NCBI RefSeq assembly: GCF_002835935.1
Contig: NZ_PJCF01000086.1
Coordinates: forward strand, 62,001-126,000
Source of the DNA: Paraglaciecola sp. MB-3u-78
GTDB lineage: Bacteria > Pseudomonadota > Gammaproteobacteria > Enterobacterales > Alteromonadaceae
Reading direction: 5' to 3'
DNA: 64,000 nucleotides
The notes beneath the pieces were generated by a model, which saw only the letters and a list, made by a program, of their open reading frames with translations, was not told the DNA's origin and searched no databases. A program made the translations under genes and the position numbers. This document shows positions 55,363 through 64,000 of the stretch, piece by piece. How positions within the stretch are numbered: the stretch's first letter is position 1; each line of letters starts with the position of its first letter.

Positions 55363-56857
55363 CTTTGCGTACTCTAATAATGGTCAAAATCGTGGTTGGA
55401 CTGGTTTGTTTGGTTATTATTGCGATACCTAATAGCAGTATTGGCGATAGCACTAGCTCTAAAGCGCTAGGTAAGTGTATAAAATATTTAAACAACAAAA
55501 TGACAGCAAGGCAACTTATTGCTAAGAAAATCGTGGGTAGAAAGTTAATATTGAGTTTTGCTTTTGCTCTTAGGAAACCAAGTGTGCAAGGAAATACGAC
55601 GAAAGCTTCAACTGCTAGAGATACAAGTGCACAACCAACATAACCATACTCTTCTGCAAAAATACTAACAAAGAATACTTTTATCAACACCGACGCCACG
55701 AAGTAGCCAAAAGCTGCTTTTTCTGCGCCAACAATAAATAATAAAGGCCCCATTGCAGCCGAGAAAGATTTGATTAAGCACATGGCCAACAATATGTGCA
55801 ATGCATCAGTAGCAGTAACTAATTCAGGACTGATTAATCCCATCATGAATTCTGCACCGGGATAGATCCCCGAAAAAGATAAAAAACCTAAAAGCGCGAT
55901 AATGTTAAAAGCATTTTGCGCAGATATTGTAAACTGCCCGCGGTTATTGTTCCAATGGCTAGCAAGGACCGGATAAAATACGGCACCGACAGCCGTTAAA
56001 ATCATAAACATAGGCCACACTAATTTTTGCGCAGCAGAGAATATTGCGACATCCTGCAATGTGCTTAGCTTAGATAAAATCAGAATTTCAGCTGCATTAT
56101 TTACTACAGATAGTAAGCCAATAAAGCCTATCAAATATGATGCTCGCCATAATTGCTTAGCGTCGGCGACCGATGCTGAGCCAATAGTGAGGTATTCGAT
56201 TGTTGATAGCCAAATACAACACAGTAAAAAAATTAAGCGAGACAGCACTAGAGATAGCGCTATACCAATAATGCCGGCGTTTACGTAAAACGATAGGACA
56301 ATGAGTGGGATCATCAGTATGATAGAGATAAACTCGGCCAACATTTCTTTTTCTAGCGTCATGCGCGCTTTAAATACAGCCCGATAAACACTGACAAAGG
56401 CGTAAAAAACTAAACCTAAAGATGCACAAATACCACCAAGCATCAAATTTGATGATGGATTTAAAAGGCTGACAATCGTTATCATTAAAGCGATGCTTAG
56501 CGGAATTTGGAACCCTTTCAACATAAATAGAGTGGATAACTTATGGGTAAACTCGTGCTTATGTTTACTTACTTCTCGAACGAAAACGTCGGTAGTACCG
56601 AAATCTAGTAACCATTCTGCAATCATCATAGTAGCTAACAATAATGAGTATTCTGCAAACGTATTCGCGCCAAAAGCACGCGCTATTATCGCCGCAATCA
56701 CTAGCCGCAGCATCGAATTTATATTGCGGCCCACAGCCAAGACGGCACCGTTTTTCAGCAAGGCCCAATTAGTTGATTTTTTATTGTCATGAGGCAGGGG
56801 AGCCGCCTGCGAGGCGCTGCTTTGAACTTCGGCATGCTCGGACTTATTTGAGATCAT
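55352..56857 (-). CDS. Wzx-type polysaccharide flippase
   Basis: 501 residues from the preferred ATG at 56857, which overlaps the sulfotransferase end by 14 bases; the frame is open further upstream but inside that gene. About 12-14 hydrophobic helices run through the protein (e.g. LRLVIAAIIARAFGANTFAE, FSAAMGPLLFIVGAE), the pattern of oligosaccharide flippases of the MATE-like superfamily. It should flip undecaprenyl-linked repeat units to the periplasm for polymerisation by the Wzy-like protein encoded two genes upstream. Confidence 0.9.
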   Translation of the reverse strand: MISNKSEHAEVQSSASQAAPLPHDNKKSTNWALLKNGAVLAVGRNINSMLRLVIAAIIARAFGANTFAEYSLLLATMMIAEWLLDFGTTDVFVREVSKHKHEFTHKLSTLFMLKGFQIPLSIALMITIVSLLNPSSNLMLGGICASLGLVFYAFVSVYRAVFKARMTLEKEMLAEFISIILMIPLIVLSFYVNAGIIGIALSLVLSRLIFLLCCIWLSTIEYLTIGSASVADAKQLWRASYLIGFIGLLSVVNNAAEILILSKLSTLQDVAIFSAAQKLVWPMFMILTAVGAVFYPVLASHWNNNRGQFTISAQNAFNIIALLGFLSFSGIYPGAEFMMGLISPELVTATDALHILLAMCLIKSFSAAMGPLLFIVGAEKAAFGYFVASVLIKVFFVSIFAEEYGYVGCALVSLAVEAFVVFPCTLGFLRAKAKLNINFLPTIFLAISCLAVILLFKYFIHLPSALELVLSPILLLGIAIITKQTSPTTILTIIRVRKDVS

Positions 56858-57866
56858 CGACTGTTTCACTGTTGATGAATCTGGAAAGCCCATTATCGGC
56901 AATGCGTTGTTCGAGTTTTTTCGCAGCAATACGAACTATGGGGTTGACTATTTTTTTTGCTCTTTTAGCTAAGGGAACTTCAGCTCCTAACCTAGGTTGT
57001 AAATCAAGAAATTTTGATAATGTATCAAAAATAAACGCTGGCTTATCAAATAAATCAGCGTAGCTAATCTCCACTAGCTGATGCGTAGGAATAGATTGAA
57101 TATCAGTTAAATATTTTTCTATGTTGTTTGTAATATCCGCTACAATAAGCTTTGACACTAGCGTTGTGAAGCCAGATTCAGACAAAACTTTACGTAGTAA
57201 TCGAAATATTCCACTTAACGTTTTTGTTACTCTAATATTATTCGATAATAAAGCTAATAGCGGATCTTTGGTGCGAGTAAAGTGTAGCGCATTATTTATT
57301 TCAGAACTGAGTATCTCTGATGGAGACCGCTTAATAAATACAAATTTTGCCTTAGGGAAAGCCTCAGCTAAAAAGGCCCCTTGTCCAATATCCCACGGAT
57401 TTTTCAACATAACGGCCTGTTTCGTTGAGTGTATGAGGGAAAGCTTATCTACTATTTCTTGCAGCAACGTTAAGGTCTCTGGACTACTTGTGAATTGGCC
57501 GCCCCAGCGCTTCAAAATCCAGCCGTATTCTTCTGCGGTCTCAGGGCCTAATTCTAGATTGTCATTTCCTCTTTTTTTATAGCCAAAGCTCTGAAAGTAT
57601 TCATTAATAGTGTTAGCGTCGTTTAAGGCCGTTGCTTGCTGAATTCTTGAAATTAGTTGCGGGTAATAGACAATATCTTGAATGGTTAATTTCGCTGCAC
57701 CGTAGTAATCAGCCATGCTCTCATACAAAAAGGTTGTGCCTGACCGATGCAATCCCATTATAAAAACAAGAGGTTGTTGCGATTTCGGTAAATTTAGCTT
57801 GGTACTGCTTTCAAGGTCTGCAAGTGATGAAAAATCAAATGCTGTCGACTGACGTTTAACACTCAT
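56844..57866 (-). CDS. PAPS-dependent sulfotransferase
   Basis: 340 residues. The 5'-phosphosulfate-binding loop is PLVFIMGLHRSGTTFLYESM and the 3'-phosphate-binding segment is KFVFIKRSPSEILSSEINN. Family length is typical. It transfers sulfate from PAPS to a hydroxyl, here most likely on the polysaccharide repeat, since it lies between the polymerase and flippase genes and overlaps both (4 and 14 bases). Sulfated exopolysaccharides are common in marine bacteria. Confidence 0.9.
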   Translation of the reverse strand: MSVKRQSTAFDFSSLADLESSTKLNLPKSQQPLVFIMGLHRSGTTFLYESMADYYGAAKLTIQDIVYYPQLISRIQQATALNDANTINEYFQSFGYKKRGNDNLELGPETAEEYGWILKRWGGQFTSSPETLTLLQEIVDKLSLIHSTKQAVMLKNPWDIGQGAFLAEAFPKAKFVFIKRSPSEILSSEINNALHFTRTKDPLLALLSNNIRVTKTLSGIFRLLRKVLSESGFTTLVSKLIVADITNNIEKYLTDIQSIPTHQLVEISYADLFDKPAFIFDTLSKFLDLQPRLGAEVPLAKRAKKIVNPIVRIAAKKLEQRIADNGLSRFINSETVDDLK

Positions 57867-59374
57867 AAATGATTCATTTTATTGTGTTTAATACTATTGT
57901 TACGTGCTTCCATAGTCTGACGCCAATAATGAATCACAACAATAATAGCTGCTAAAAGTATAAATATTCTTTGCGGCTGACTTACTCGTAATGAAAAGCT
58001 TAAAAAGCCATCAAAAGCGAATACAACCATCGCGCTAACGCAGGCCGCATTAATCACAAAAAGCCCCTCATTAGGCACTTTGAAATTCTTAATGCCTGCC
58101 CAGACAATGAAGCCCCAAAACCCCATATGTAGAGCTACGCCAAGCAAACCTAACTCACCCCACCATAAAAAATAGATATTATGAACGGGTGGTATCCAAC
58201 CATTGTAAATTTTCTCTGAAAAGCTCAAATACGGTGATAATTCTAGTGTGTAGGCATTAATGCCTACTCCGAACAACCAATGATCTTGTATAAGCCTAAA
58301 AAAGTCCTCCAAAAAGACTTGTCTACCAATTGATGCGTCGTCTTTACTGTCAAATAGTCGGTTAAATATTTTGCCTGCGAACGGTACTAATAGCACTATC
58401 ATTCCGATACCAGACGTAATAGTTGCAAATAGTGCTCTGTTACTAAGGGTTCGGTGAGCAATCATTAGCAACATCAACGTAATGTAACCTAAAGCAAAAC
58501 CAACCCATGCTGAACGTGATTGTGACAAAATTAACCCACATAGCCCAAAAATAATGGCAGCAGCTAAAATCATTCTTAACCAAAACTGTTTAAATATTAG
58601 AAACGAACCAATTAAAATGGGTAACAGAACAGCGATATAAATGCCAAAAATGTTGGCATGCAGAAGCAATGCGCTTGGCCTAAAGGCTAGGGATCCTTCA
58701 ACCGAAGTGTAAGCAAGGTTTTCGATCGTTTTCGCAGTTGTCTCGCCTAAAAATTCAAGCCCGAGAAGGTTGCCCTTCAAGTATTGTGCAATCCCAACAA
58801 TACCCTGCATCAACACACCCAGCGCTAAAGGCGCAACGCATGTATACAGGTGTTTAGGTGTTCTAATTTCATTTACCAACACAATAAACAATAAGGCAAC
58901 TTTACTCATTCTTAGCACTTCATGCGCACCAGATGTCTGCCATGGGCCTTGAATAACGTCAATGATACCGATAAATATAATACCTAACCAAAGCCAAATG
59001 ACCTTAGGAATGCGGTAGCCAGGTATTTTTTTTGTAAACACATCACTTAGTTGCAATGCCAAAAGAACGAATACAAACAAGTCAAATAGCTCAATACGAA
59101 ACGCTTGCTCGCCACCACCTTTAAATACTATTTCTCCAAATTGCTTGCTTAAGGCTAATGGCAGAGAAAACACGAGGAGCCATAAAATGAGTAATCTTGG
59201 ATTAGATGACAGCATCAACAGCACTATCATGCTCAATACTAATATCGAGACGATAACTAACTTGAAGCCGCTAACAAGTAATATTAGCAACAACATTAGA
59301 CCTAAACCCAAAGCAAAGAAAACGGCAAATAACGACTGTAACTTACCTTTGCTTGACAATGTTAGGTGATCCAT
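57863..59374 (-). CDS. O-antigen ligase/Wzy-type polymerase
   Basis: 503 residues with about a dozen membrane helices and a large periplasmic loop near residues 310-400 (HWLFGVGINAYTLELSPYLS, then YNGWIPPVHNIYFLWWGELG). The HN-x-YFLWWGELG-type segment is characteristic of the Wzy_C/O-antigen ligase superfamily. It should polymerise repeat units in the periplasm. It overlaps the sulfotransferase gene by 4 bases and follows the kinase-like gene by 6. Confidence 0.9.
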   Translation of the reverse strand: MDHLTLSSKGKLQSLFAVFFALGLGLMLLLILLVSGFKLVIVSILVLSMIVLLMLSSNPRLLILWLLVFSLPLALSKQFGEIVFKGGGEQAFRIELFDLFVFVLLALQLSDVFTKKIPGYRIPKVIWLWLGIIFIGIIDVIQGPWQTSGAHEVLRMSKVALLFIVLVNEIRTPKHLYTCVAPLALGVLMQGIVGIAQYLKGNLLGLEFLGETTAKTIENLAYTSVEGSLAFRPSALLLHANIFGIYIAVLLPILIGSFLIFKQFWLRMILAAAIIFGLCGLILSQSRSAWVGFALGYITLMLLMIAHRTLSNRALFATITSGIGMIVLLVPFAGKIFNRLFDSKDDASIGRQVFLEDFFRLIQDHWLFGVGINAYTLELSPYLSFSEKIYNGWIPPVHNIYFLWWGELGLLGVALHMGFWGFIVWAGIKNFKVPNEGLFVINAACVSAMVVFAFDGFLSFSLRVSQPQRIFILLAAIIVVIHYWRQTMEARNNSIKHNKMNHL

Positions 59375-59380
59375 ATTGGC

Positions 59381-60352
59381 TCACTTACTTCGCAAGCTTG
59401 ATGATAATGCCCTACCAGAAATTTTAACTAACATGTTGTTGAAGTGTTCAACGCCACAAAGTCTTAGCGTTTTTACTGCACTACGGTATTCTTCTTGGGA
59501 AGTTAGGTTCTCGGTTGTAGACAATACTACTTTCCCAACTTGCGGAGCCACTTTCATACCTGTTGGGCAATCCAACAAATAGCCACCGAAAAATACAATA
59601 TATTCATATTTTTCATGCACTTCCTCAATAAGACTGGCTATTTCTTTCATAAAAAAATCTTCAGATTTATTCTCTAACGACGCATGTAAGCCAGCCGAAA
59701 CAGCAGATAGATAGTCTATACTTTCAGATTTTGATGGCATTATATAGTTAGTCGCGAACTGCTCTTGCGGCAATGGGGTTTCGAAAAGATCGTTTTCTAT
59801 ATAGCGTTCTAATTCTAGTTTTGCGTCTGCAAGAGATAAGAATGGACCCACGGTTATACCTTCACGTGTTTTAAAAAACCAGCCTAAATCTTCTTCAAAA
59901 AAGCGCTTTTCTCTAGCCTCTGGCGGAATATCAACGCTTTCCCCAGCTCGCGAAGTGCAGCCTAATAACTCGGGTAGGCTAGAGCCTGCAATAGTAACGT
60001 CAATAATTAAGACTGACCGTTTTAGTACGCTGCTCAGAGCCATGGTCAACAGCACACAACTGTGTGCGGCATTCTCAACTCGATTAGCACTCACTAGCAA
60101 CAAAGAAGGAGAGTTAGCCTTATCGTGAATCAACTGCAAAGCCATAGTGCGATAAGCGAAGATATCTTCGCTTATCTGCGTGTTACGTTTAGCGCGCCAT
60201 CGAGTCCAACTTCGTTTAAGACTCTGCTTCAATAATGCTATTCCAGATTTAGAGGCTTGTTTGTTGTCACTAGCCTCAGTATTCGTTTGTTTTACCTGAT
60301 GCGTGCTTGCGACCTCAGATAAATGAGTTTGATTCGAGTTAGTGTTCATCAA
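59381..60352 (-). CDS. BY-kinase-like (CpsD/Wzc-type) protein with lost Walker A and inserted DUF6316-like segment
   Basis: 323 residues. The order LLLVSANRVENAAHSCVLL, then SVLIIDVTIAGSSLPELLG mirrors the P-loop region of tyrosine autokinases that partner Wzz proteins, but the Walker A motif (GxxxxGK[S/T]) is absent (SANRVENAAHS) and the Walker A' Asp pair is reduced (LIIDVT). Between residues about 165 and 205 lies GWFFKTREGITVGPFLSLAD, resembling the small DUF6316 domain (from memory). The tail has no Tyr cluster. It is probably a regulatory pseudokinase for polymer export. ATGA-type overlap with the Wzz gene. Confidence 0.75.
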   Translation of the reverse strand: MMNTNSNQTHLSEVASTHQVKQTNTEASDNKQASKSGIALLKQSLKRSWTRWRAKRNTQISEDIFAYRTMALQLIHDKANSPSLLLVSANRVENAAHSCVLLTMALSSVLKRSVLIIDVTIAGSSLPELLGCTSRAGESVDIPPEAREKRFFEEDLGWFFKTREGITVGPFLSLADAKLELERYIENDLFETPLPQEQFATNYIMPSKSESIDYLSAVSAGLHASLENKSEDFFMKEIASLIEEVHEKYEYIVFFGGYLLDCPTGMKVAPQVGKVVLSTTENLTSQEEYRSAVKTLRLCGVEHFNNMLVKISGRALSSSLRSK

Positions 60353-62040
60353 GTCCTGCTATTACTGTCAGTTAAACGTTGCTGCGCGAACCTACCGCGA
60401 AACTGCTCATATAAGGGCTTATCAGATGCATTGGTTCGTATTTCAACAACCGACAATTCTCTGCCTAAACCTGCGTCTAACTCTAGGAATCTAGCGGTAA
60501 CTTTGCTACTCAGTAAACTTTTTATTAAAGCAGCAATAATACCTAATATTACGCCTATTATAAGCGCTAACGGGTATAAGTATTTTGCCTTTGGCCAACT
60601 TTTAGAAGCTGGTGGAACAGCATAATCGACCACACGCATCGTTGGCATCGCCTCTTGTGACGATAAAAATGATATGTCAGCCTGCGAGCGTTTGGTTAAT
60701 AATACTTTATAAACCTGCTGGGCTACACTGAATCGCCTATCGATGTCTCTCAATTGAGAGGCTAATTCAGGCGCTTTAGTTAAGCTTTCTAACATGTCTG
60801 CCTGAATCTGTTTCATCGATTGTATTCCGGCAGCCAAACCTGATAACTCTGATTGCAAACTGGACTGTCGTCTAATTAGTTCGACCCATGTTTGATTAAT
60901 CGCAGTAGTAGTCGAGGTCTCATTTGTGTTTGCATTTTCTTCGATGATTCTATCTACCCCAGCAATTTGATTCACTAACATCGTGATTTCTGGGGAATCT
61001 GCCCGGTAGCGAACAAGATCAGTTACCATTCTGGTTTCAAGCTCAAGTCGCTTCGACTTTGCTGATTCTTTAACCGAATTAAGTTCCGTGGTTGAGCTAA
61101 CAATTTTGCGTTCAGGCTGTATCAATAATTGCTTATTGATTTCGATTAGATTTGCGGTAATCACGTCAATTCTTGTGTCTGTTGCGGCAATTTCAGATTC
61201 CAGATTAACCAATTTTTCTAATTGTTGAGTTTCTCTGAGAAAATCAAATACTAAATTATTATCTCGTAAGAACTTAACTCGTTCTTTCGATGTTTCTAGT
61301 ATTTCTGCGTGTAATTTATCGATGTGCGAGGTTAGTGCCGTAATAGAGCGCTGAGCTTCTTCTTCTAAGGATTCCATCCGCCACTCCATGTAAGTATCAA
61401 TCCAAGTATTAGTTATTTGGTAAATTCTAGGGCTGGGTCCTTTTGCATAAACTTCACCGATTAGAATATCACCTGTGGTTTGCACCACTAATCCAGCGCG
61501 CAAATCGCGAATAGTCTTACCGAGTTCTTTTTGTTCAGGTGTGAGTTGATCGACTTCGCTGGGGCCTAGAATCCAAGACTTAACTTCCTTATATCCTCTA
61601 CCAACATAAGAAATCTCCCAAAAATGAGAAATTTGAGACATAAGAGGATGATATACATCATCAAACTTTAAGTTCTCTTTTTCTATTACGCGTCTTAAAA
61701 CTGTCCCTGACTTCATAAGTTCAATTTCAGTTCTAGCGTCGTTCTTTCGAAATAGGTTCCATTCTTTATAAAACGCGTCACGCTCCGAATCTTCAGAACG
61801 TTCAACCATGATGACGGCTTCAGCGGTATAAATTGGCGGCCAAACATATTGATATAAAGCAGCAAACGCAATAACGCATAGTGTTGTGTAAACTACTATC
61901 ATTTTATGAACAAGAACGGTTTCGAGACCATTTCTCAAAATACTATTGAAATCAAACATGTCGGCTGATTGATTTTCGTAGACCGGCTGGTATAACTCTC
62001 GCCTTCCTAACTGACCGGTTTCAGATAATCCATTTTTCAT
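60349..62040 (-). CDS. Wzz/PCP-type polysaccharide co-polymerase
   Basis: 563 residues. Two membrane helices, near the start (MIVVYTTLCVIAFAALYQYV) and the end (LYPLALIIGVILGIIAALI), enclose a long coiled-coil periplasmic region with the Wzz start (PIYTAEAVIMVERSEDSERD) and the GNVR-type end (LRDIDRRFSVAQQVYKVLLT). It controls chain length and export and normally works with a tyrosine autokinase, here the degenerate protein of the next gene. It is the first gene of the seven-gene leftward operon. Confidence 0.92.
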   Translation of the reverse strand: MKNGLSETGQLGRRELYQPVYENQSADMFDFNSILRNGLETVLVHKMIVVYTTLCVIAFAALYQYVWPPIYTAEAVIMVERSEDSERDAFYKEWNLFRKNDARTEIELMKSGTVLRRVIEKENLKFDDVYHPLMSQISHFWEISYVGRGYKEVKSWILGPSEVDQLTPEQKELGKTIRDLRAGLVVQTTGDILIGEVYAKGPSPRIYQITNTWIDTYMEWRMESLEEEAQRSITALTSHIDKLHAEILETSKERVKFLRDNNLVFDFLRETQQLEKLVNLESEIAATDTRIDVITANLIEINKQLLIQPERKIVSSTTELNSVKESAKSKRLELETRMVTDLVRYRADSPEITMLVNQIAGVDRIIEENANTNETSTTTAINQTWVELIRRQSSLQSELSGLAAGIQSMKQIQADMLESLTKAPELASQLRDIDRRFSVAQQVYKVLLTKRSQADISFLSSQEAMPTMRVVDYAVPPASKSWPKAKYLYPLALIIGVILGIIAALIKSLLSSKVTARFLELDAGLGRELSVVEIRTNASDKPLYEQFRGRFAQQRLTDSNSRT

Positions 62041-62292
62041 GAGTTTTCCTGCTGAGAATTACTAGTTCATAAGCGAATTAACGCGCAACTACTATTGCTC
62101 TTTTTGATTAAGATAATATCGAATTTTTCCTGTCATATCATTCTGCACAATTTTTGGTCTAGTGTCAGTTAAATTTTTAGGATATCATCGTTTTTTACAT
62201 TTTTTTTACTATTGTGTAAAAAAGTTTATGTTGAAATAACAAATGCCTACTTACTTAAGGTTGTATAAAGAAACATTAAGGAACTTAGCTGT
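62041..62292. promoter_or_regulatory. Divergent promoter region of the polysaccharide operons
   Basis: 252 AT-rich bases between the Wzz gene (leftward) and the initiating sugar transferase (rightward). Both promoters must lie here or be further upstream. AAGGAAC just before 62293 is the ribosome site of the transferase. No operator repeat could be defined. Confidence 0.5.
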
Positions 62293-63708
62293 ATGCTTTA
62301 TCACAACGTCAGGATAATGGGATCTTACTTAAGGTTTATTGATGCTAGCGCAATAGCTAGTCTGTCTTTTGTTGGTTTGATTAATTTAGACTTCTTTTCT
62401 GAAATACAAATTAGCATTCGTTCTACCGCAATTTTTGCCTTAATCATATTTTGCGCTTATTTGCTGATGACCTTCCGACATAATATTTATCACGAGCGAC
62501 GCACAGGTAAAATTGTAGACGAGTTGCTAGCACTTGGCGAAGCTATCATTTATTCATTTGCAATTGCTTTGTTGGTAACTGTGTCAGTTTCTTTATTCCC
62601 TATAAATCAATTTTATTTTTTATTGATGGGAATGGTGGCCTCAGGTTGCTTAGGCTTAAGAATATTAGTGCGTGTAGGTATTCGTTATATGCGGAGCCAC
62701 GGCAAGGATTATCGAATTTGGTTATTGATAGGGGCAAATAAGCGCTCAGATGAAATGATCAAATTGGTTAAGCAAAATCCACATTTCGGGGTCAGAATAC
62801 TAGACGTTTATGACCTGATGAATGAGCAAGACCAAGATTTCAAAGCTAGTCATTCACCAAGCACTAAAACTTTAAACGATGTTAATGATTTGAAGCTTAT
62901 TTTGGCTGAAAATGTGGTTGATGAAGTTATAGTATCTTTGCCGCTGAGAACATATTACGATAAAATTCAAAAACTTATGGATATATGTCATGACGCTGGC
63001 ATTTCCATTAAAGTACCTACTGATCCTTTCTCTAAATTAGATGTCAGTTCAAAAGTTGATGATACTGGCGGTGTTTCTGTTGTTACTCAGTATACAGGAC
63101 CTGACAAAATACATATGCTAGCTGTTAAAAGAGTTGTAGATTTGATAGGGAGTAGCCTTGGATTGATTTTCCTGTTACCTGTCTTTTTGATCATCTCAAT
63201 TTGGATTAAATTGGATTCTAAAGGCTCGGTGTTTTACCAGTCCATACGTATAGGATTGCATGGCCGAAAATTTATGATTTTAAAATTTAGAACTATGGGC
63301 GTTGATGCGGACAAAAAGCAAGCTGAATTATCCGATCTAAATGAGTCTGGTGGCGTAGCATTCAAAATAAAAAATGATCCCAGAGTAACCACTCTCGGAA
63401 AATATTTGAGACAGCTCCACATAGACGAACTGCCCCAACTTTGGAATGTGGTTAAAGGTGATATGAGCCTTGTTGGTCCTCGCCCCTTGCCCGACTTGGA
63501 GGCCGCAGGAAACGAGTGGTGGCATAGGCGACGTTTATCAATGCCGCCAGGGTTAACTTGCTATTGGCAAGTGACGGGTGATCACAAAATGCCGTTTAAT
63601 GAATGGGCACTGCTTGATTTGAAATATATTGACACATGGTCATTGTGGGTTGATGTCAAGATATTATTCTCCACAGTAAAGATTTTATTCAAGCGCCAGG
63701 GCTGGTGA
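62293..63708 (+). CDS. Undecaprenyl-phosphate sugar-1-phosphate transferase (WcaJ/EPS initiating type)
   Basis: 471 residues. Four or five N-terminal membrane helices, a CoA-binding-like middle (RIWLLIGANKRSDEMIKLVK) and the C-terminal bacterial sugar transferase domain: KRVVDLIGSSLGLIFLLPVF, FYQSIRIGLHGRKFMILKFR, LHIDELPQLWNVVKGDMSLV and GPRPLP. It places the first sugar phosphate, glucose or galactose type, on undecaprenyl phosphate to start each repeat unit. Divergent from the Wzz-led operon. Confidence 0.94.
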   Translation: MLYHNVRIMGSYLRFIDASAIASLSFVGLINLDFFSEIQISIRSTAIFALIIFCAYLLMTFRHNIYHERRTGKIVDELLALGEAIIYSFAIALLVTVSVSLFPINQFYFLLMGMVASGCLGLRILVRVGIRYMRSHGKDYRIWLLIGANKRSDEMIKLVKQNPHFGVRILDVYDLMNEQDQDFKASHSPSTKTLNDVNDLKLILAENVVDEVIVSLPLRTYYDKIQKLMDICHDAGISIKVPTDPFSKLDVSSKVDDTGGVSVVTQYTGPDKIHMLAVKRVVDLIGSSLGLIFLLPVFLIISIWIKLDSKGSVFYQSIRIGLHGRKFMILKFRTMGVDADKKQAELSDLNESGGVAFKIKNDPRVTTLGKYLRQLHIDELPQLWNVVKGDMSLVGPRPLPDLEAAGNEWWHRRRLSMPPGLTCYWQVTGDHKMPFNEWALLDLKYIDTWSLWVDVKILFSTVKILFKRQGW

Positions 63709-63736
63709 TTTTTTTTATAATGAGTGATATAAAATA

Positions 63737-64000
63737 ATGATTGTTGGAAACGGACTTATAGCTAAAACATTTCAATCTTTTGAAGATAGTAATAATGTTG
63801 TCATTTTTGCATCTGGCGTTTCTAACTCACTTTGCACAGACTCATCTGAATTTGAACGTGAGCGCGAATTATTAAAAGCTATTTGTTCAAAAAAGCCAGA
63901 CTGCAAGCTAATTTATTTTAGTACCTGCAGCATATCTGATCCCGAGCGTCAAGGCACTCAGTATGTTCAACATAAGTTAGATATTGAGTGCAAGTTGAAA
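63737..64000 (+). CDS. NAD-dependent epimerase/dehydratase-like protein (partial)
   Basis: 88 codons from an ATG at 63737 run off the right edge with no stop. The start MIVGNGLIAKTFQSF is an abbreviated SDR nucleotide turn, followed by VVIFASGVSNS, KLIYFSTCSISDP and YVQHKLDIE. The last resembles the Tyr-x3-Lys pair (YVQHK). I recall such SDR relatives in capsule clusters, but the exact reaction is unknown. It follows the initiating transferase by 28 bases on the same strand. Confidence 0.75.
   Translation, partial: MIVGNGLIAKTFQSFEDSNNVVIFASGVSNSLCTDSSEFERERELLKAICSKKPDCKLIYFSTCSISDPERQGTQYVQHKLDIECKLK

Noticed and set aside
56858-56929. Upstream extension of the flippase frame
   Set aside because: These codons overlap the conserved end of the sulfotransferase gene; the ATG at 56857 is a better start.
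1-64000. CRISPR arrays, tRNA or rRNA genes, riboswitches
   Set aside because: No regularly spaced repeats, cloverleaf or rRNA-like sequence, or known riboswitch core was noticed by eye; a covariance-model scan would be needed to exclude small RNAs.

Overview
The window looks like the chromosome of a marine gammaproteobacterium of the order Alteromonadales, with a Glaciecola/Paraglaciecola/Alteromonas flavour. This rests on gene content and protein style: a two-part PntA with PntB, the lptF-lptG | pepA-holC-valS neighbourhood, very many signalling proteins, two PEP-CTERM-type secreted proteins and a sulfated-polysaccharide type gene set. It is moderately AT-rich. No rRNA, tRNA or CRISPR array was seen. 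The species assignment is inference.

Layout. (1) 1-2387, minus strand: a chemotaxis operon read leftwards (cheY, cheA, start of a probable cheW), preceded by a possibly decayed gene at about 2490-2800. (2) 2983-16062: a dense signalling block. A FixJ/NarL-like regulator is followed by an IS1595-type insertion with exact 8-bp target duplication. Then come a membrane histidine kinase, a response regulator with a GAF-like tail, a DHp-receiver protein with no ATPase domain, a BLUF blue-light protein with its own DHp-like helix pair, and a receiver-EAL protein. Facing them are a receiver-GGDEF protein with a dead active site but intact inhibitory site and a 1598-residue CHASE/Cache/PAS hybrid kinase. 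Together this looks like a split, light-responsive phosphorelay ending in cyclic-di-GMP. (3) 16321-33509: mostly housekeeping genes (pntAA-pntAB-pntB, an RDD protein, lptF-lptG, pepA, holC-valS), then a translationally coupled pair of a 5'-nucleotidase-like pseudoenzyme and a membrane diguanylate cyclase, a DUF3016 protein and a beta-propeller lipoprotein.

(4) 33662-37249: a decay zone. It holds the broken remains of a mipA / response regulator / histidine kinase locus, a 229-bp TA-flanked MITE-like element, a 1.37-kb insertion sequence with an integrase-type transposase, and the C-terminal stump of a secreted SGNH hydrolase with a PEP-CTERM-like tail.

(5) 37456-64000: a polysaccharide and surface region. 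It starts with a 1766-residue secreted protein joining FG-GAP/UnbV repeats, three carbohydrate-binding-like modules, an InlB-like repeat and a complete vanadium-haloperoxidase/PAP2 domain. Glycosyltransferases follow, including a GT2-WecG fusion, with a GH-A-type glycosidase lipoprotein, UDP-xylose synthase, a PEP-CTERM protein and a CDP-glucose 4,6-dehydratase / C-methyltransferase set. A seven-gene, overlapping leftward operon comes next: Wzz-like copolymerase, kinase-like partner, Wzy-like polymerase, sulfotransferase, flippase and two hexapeptide acyltransferases. The divergent gene is the initiating undecaprenyl-phosphate sugar transferase, followed by the start of another SDR enzyme. The set predicts a Wzx/Wzy-type exopolysaccharide containing xylose, possibly a C-methylated deoxysugar, and sulfate and acetyl groups. 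No outer-membrane exporter, exosortase or glucose-1-phosphate cytidylyltransferase is visible here; these may lie outside the window.
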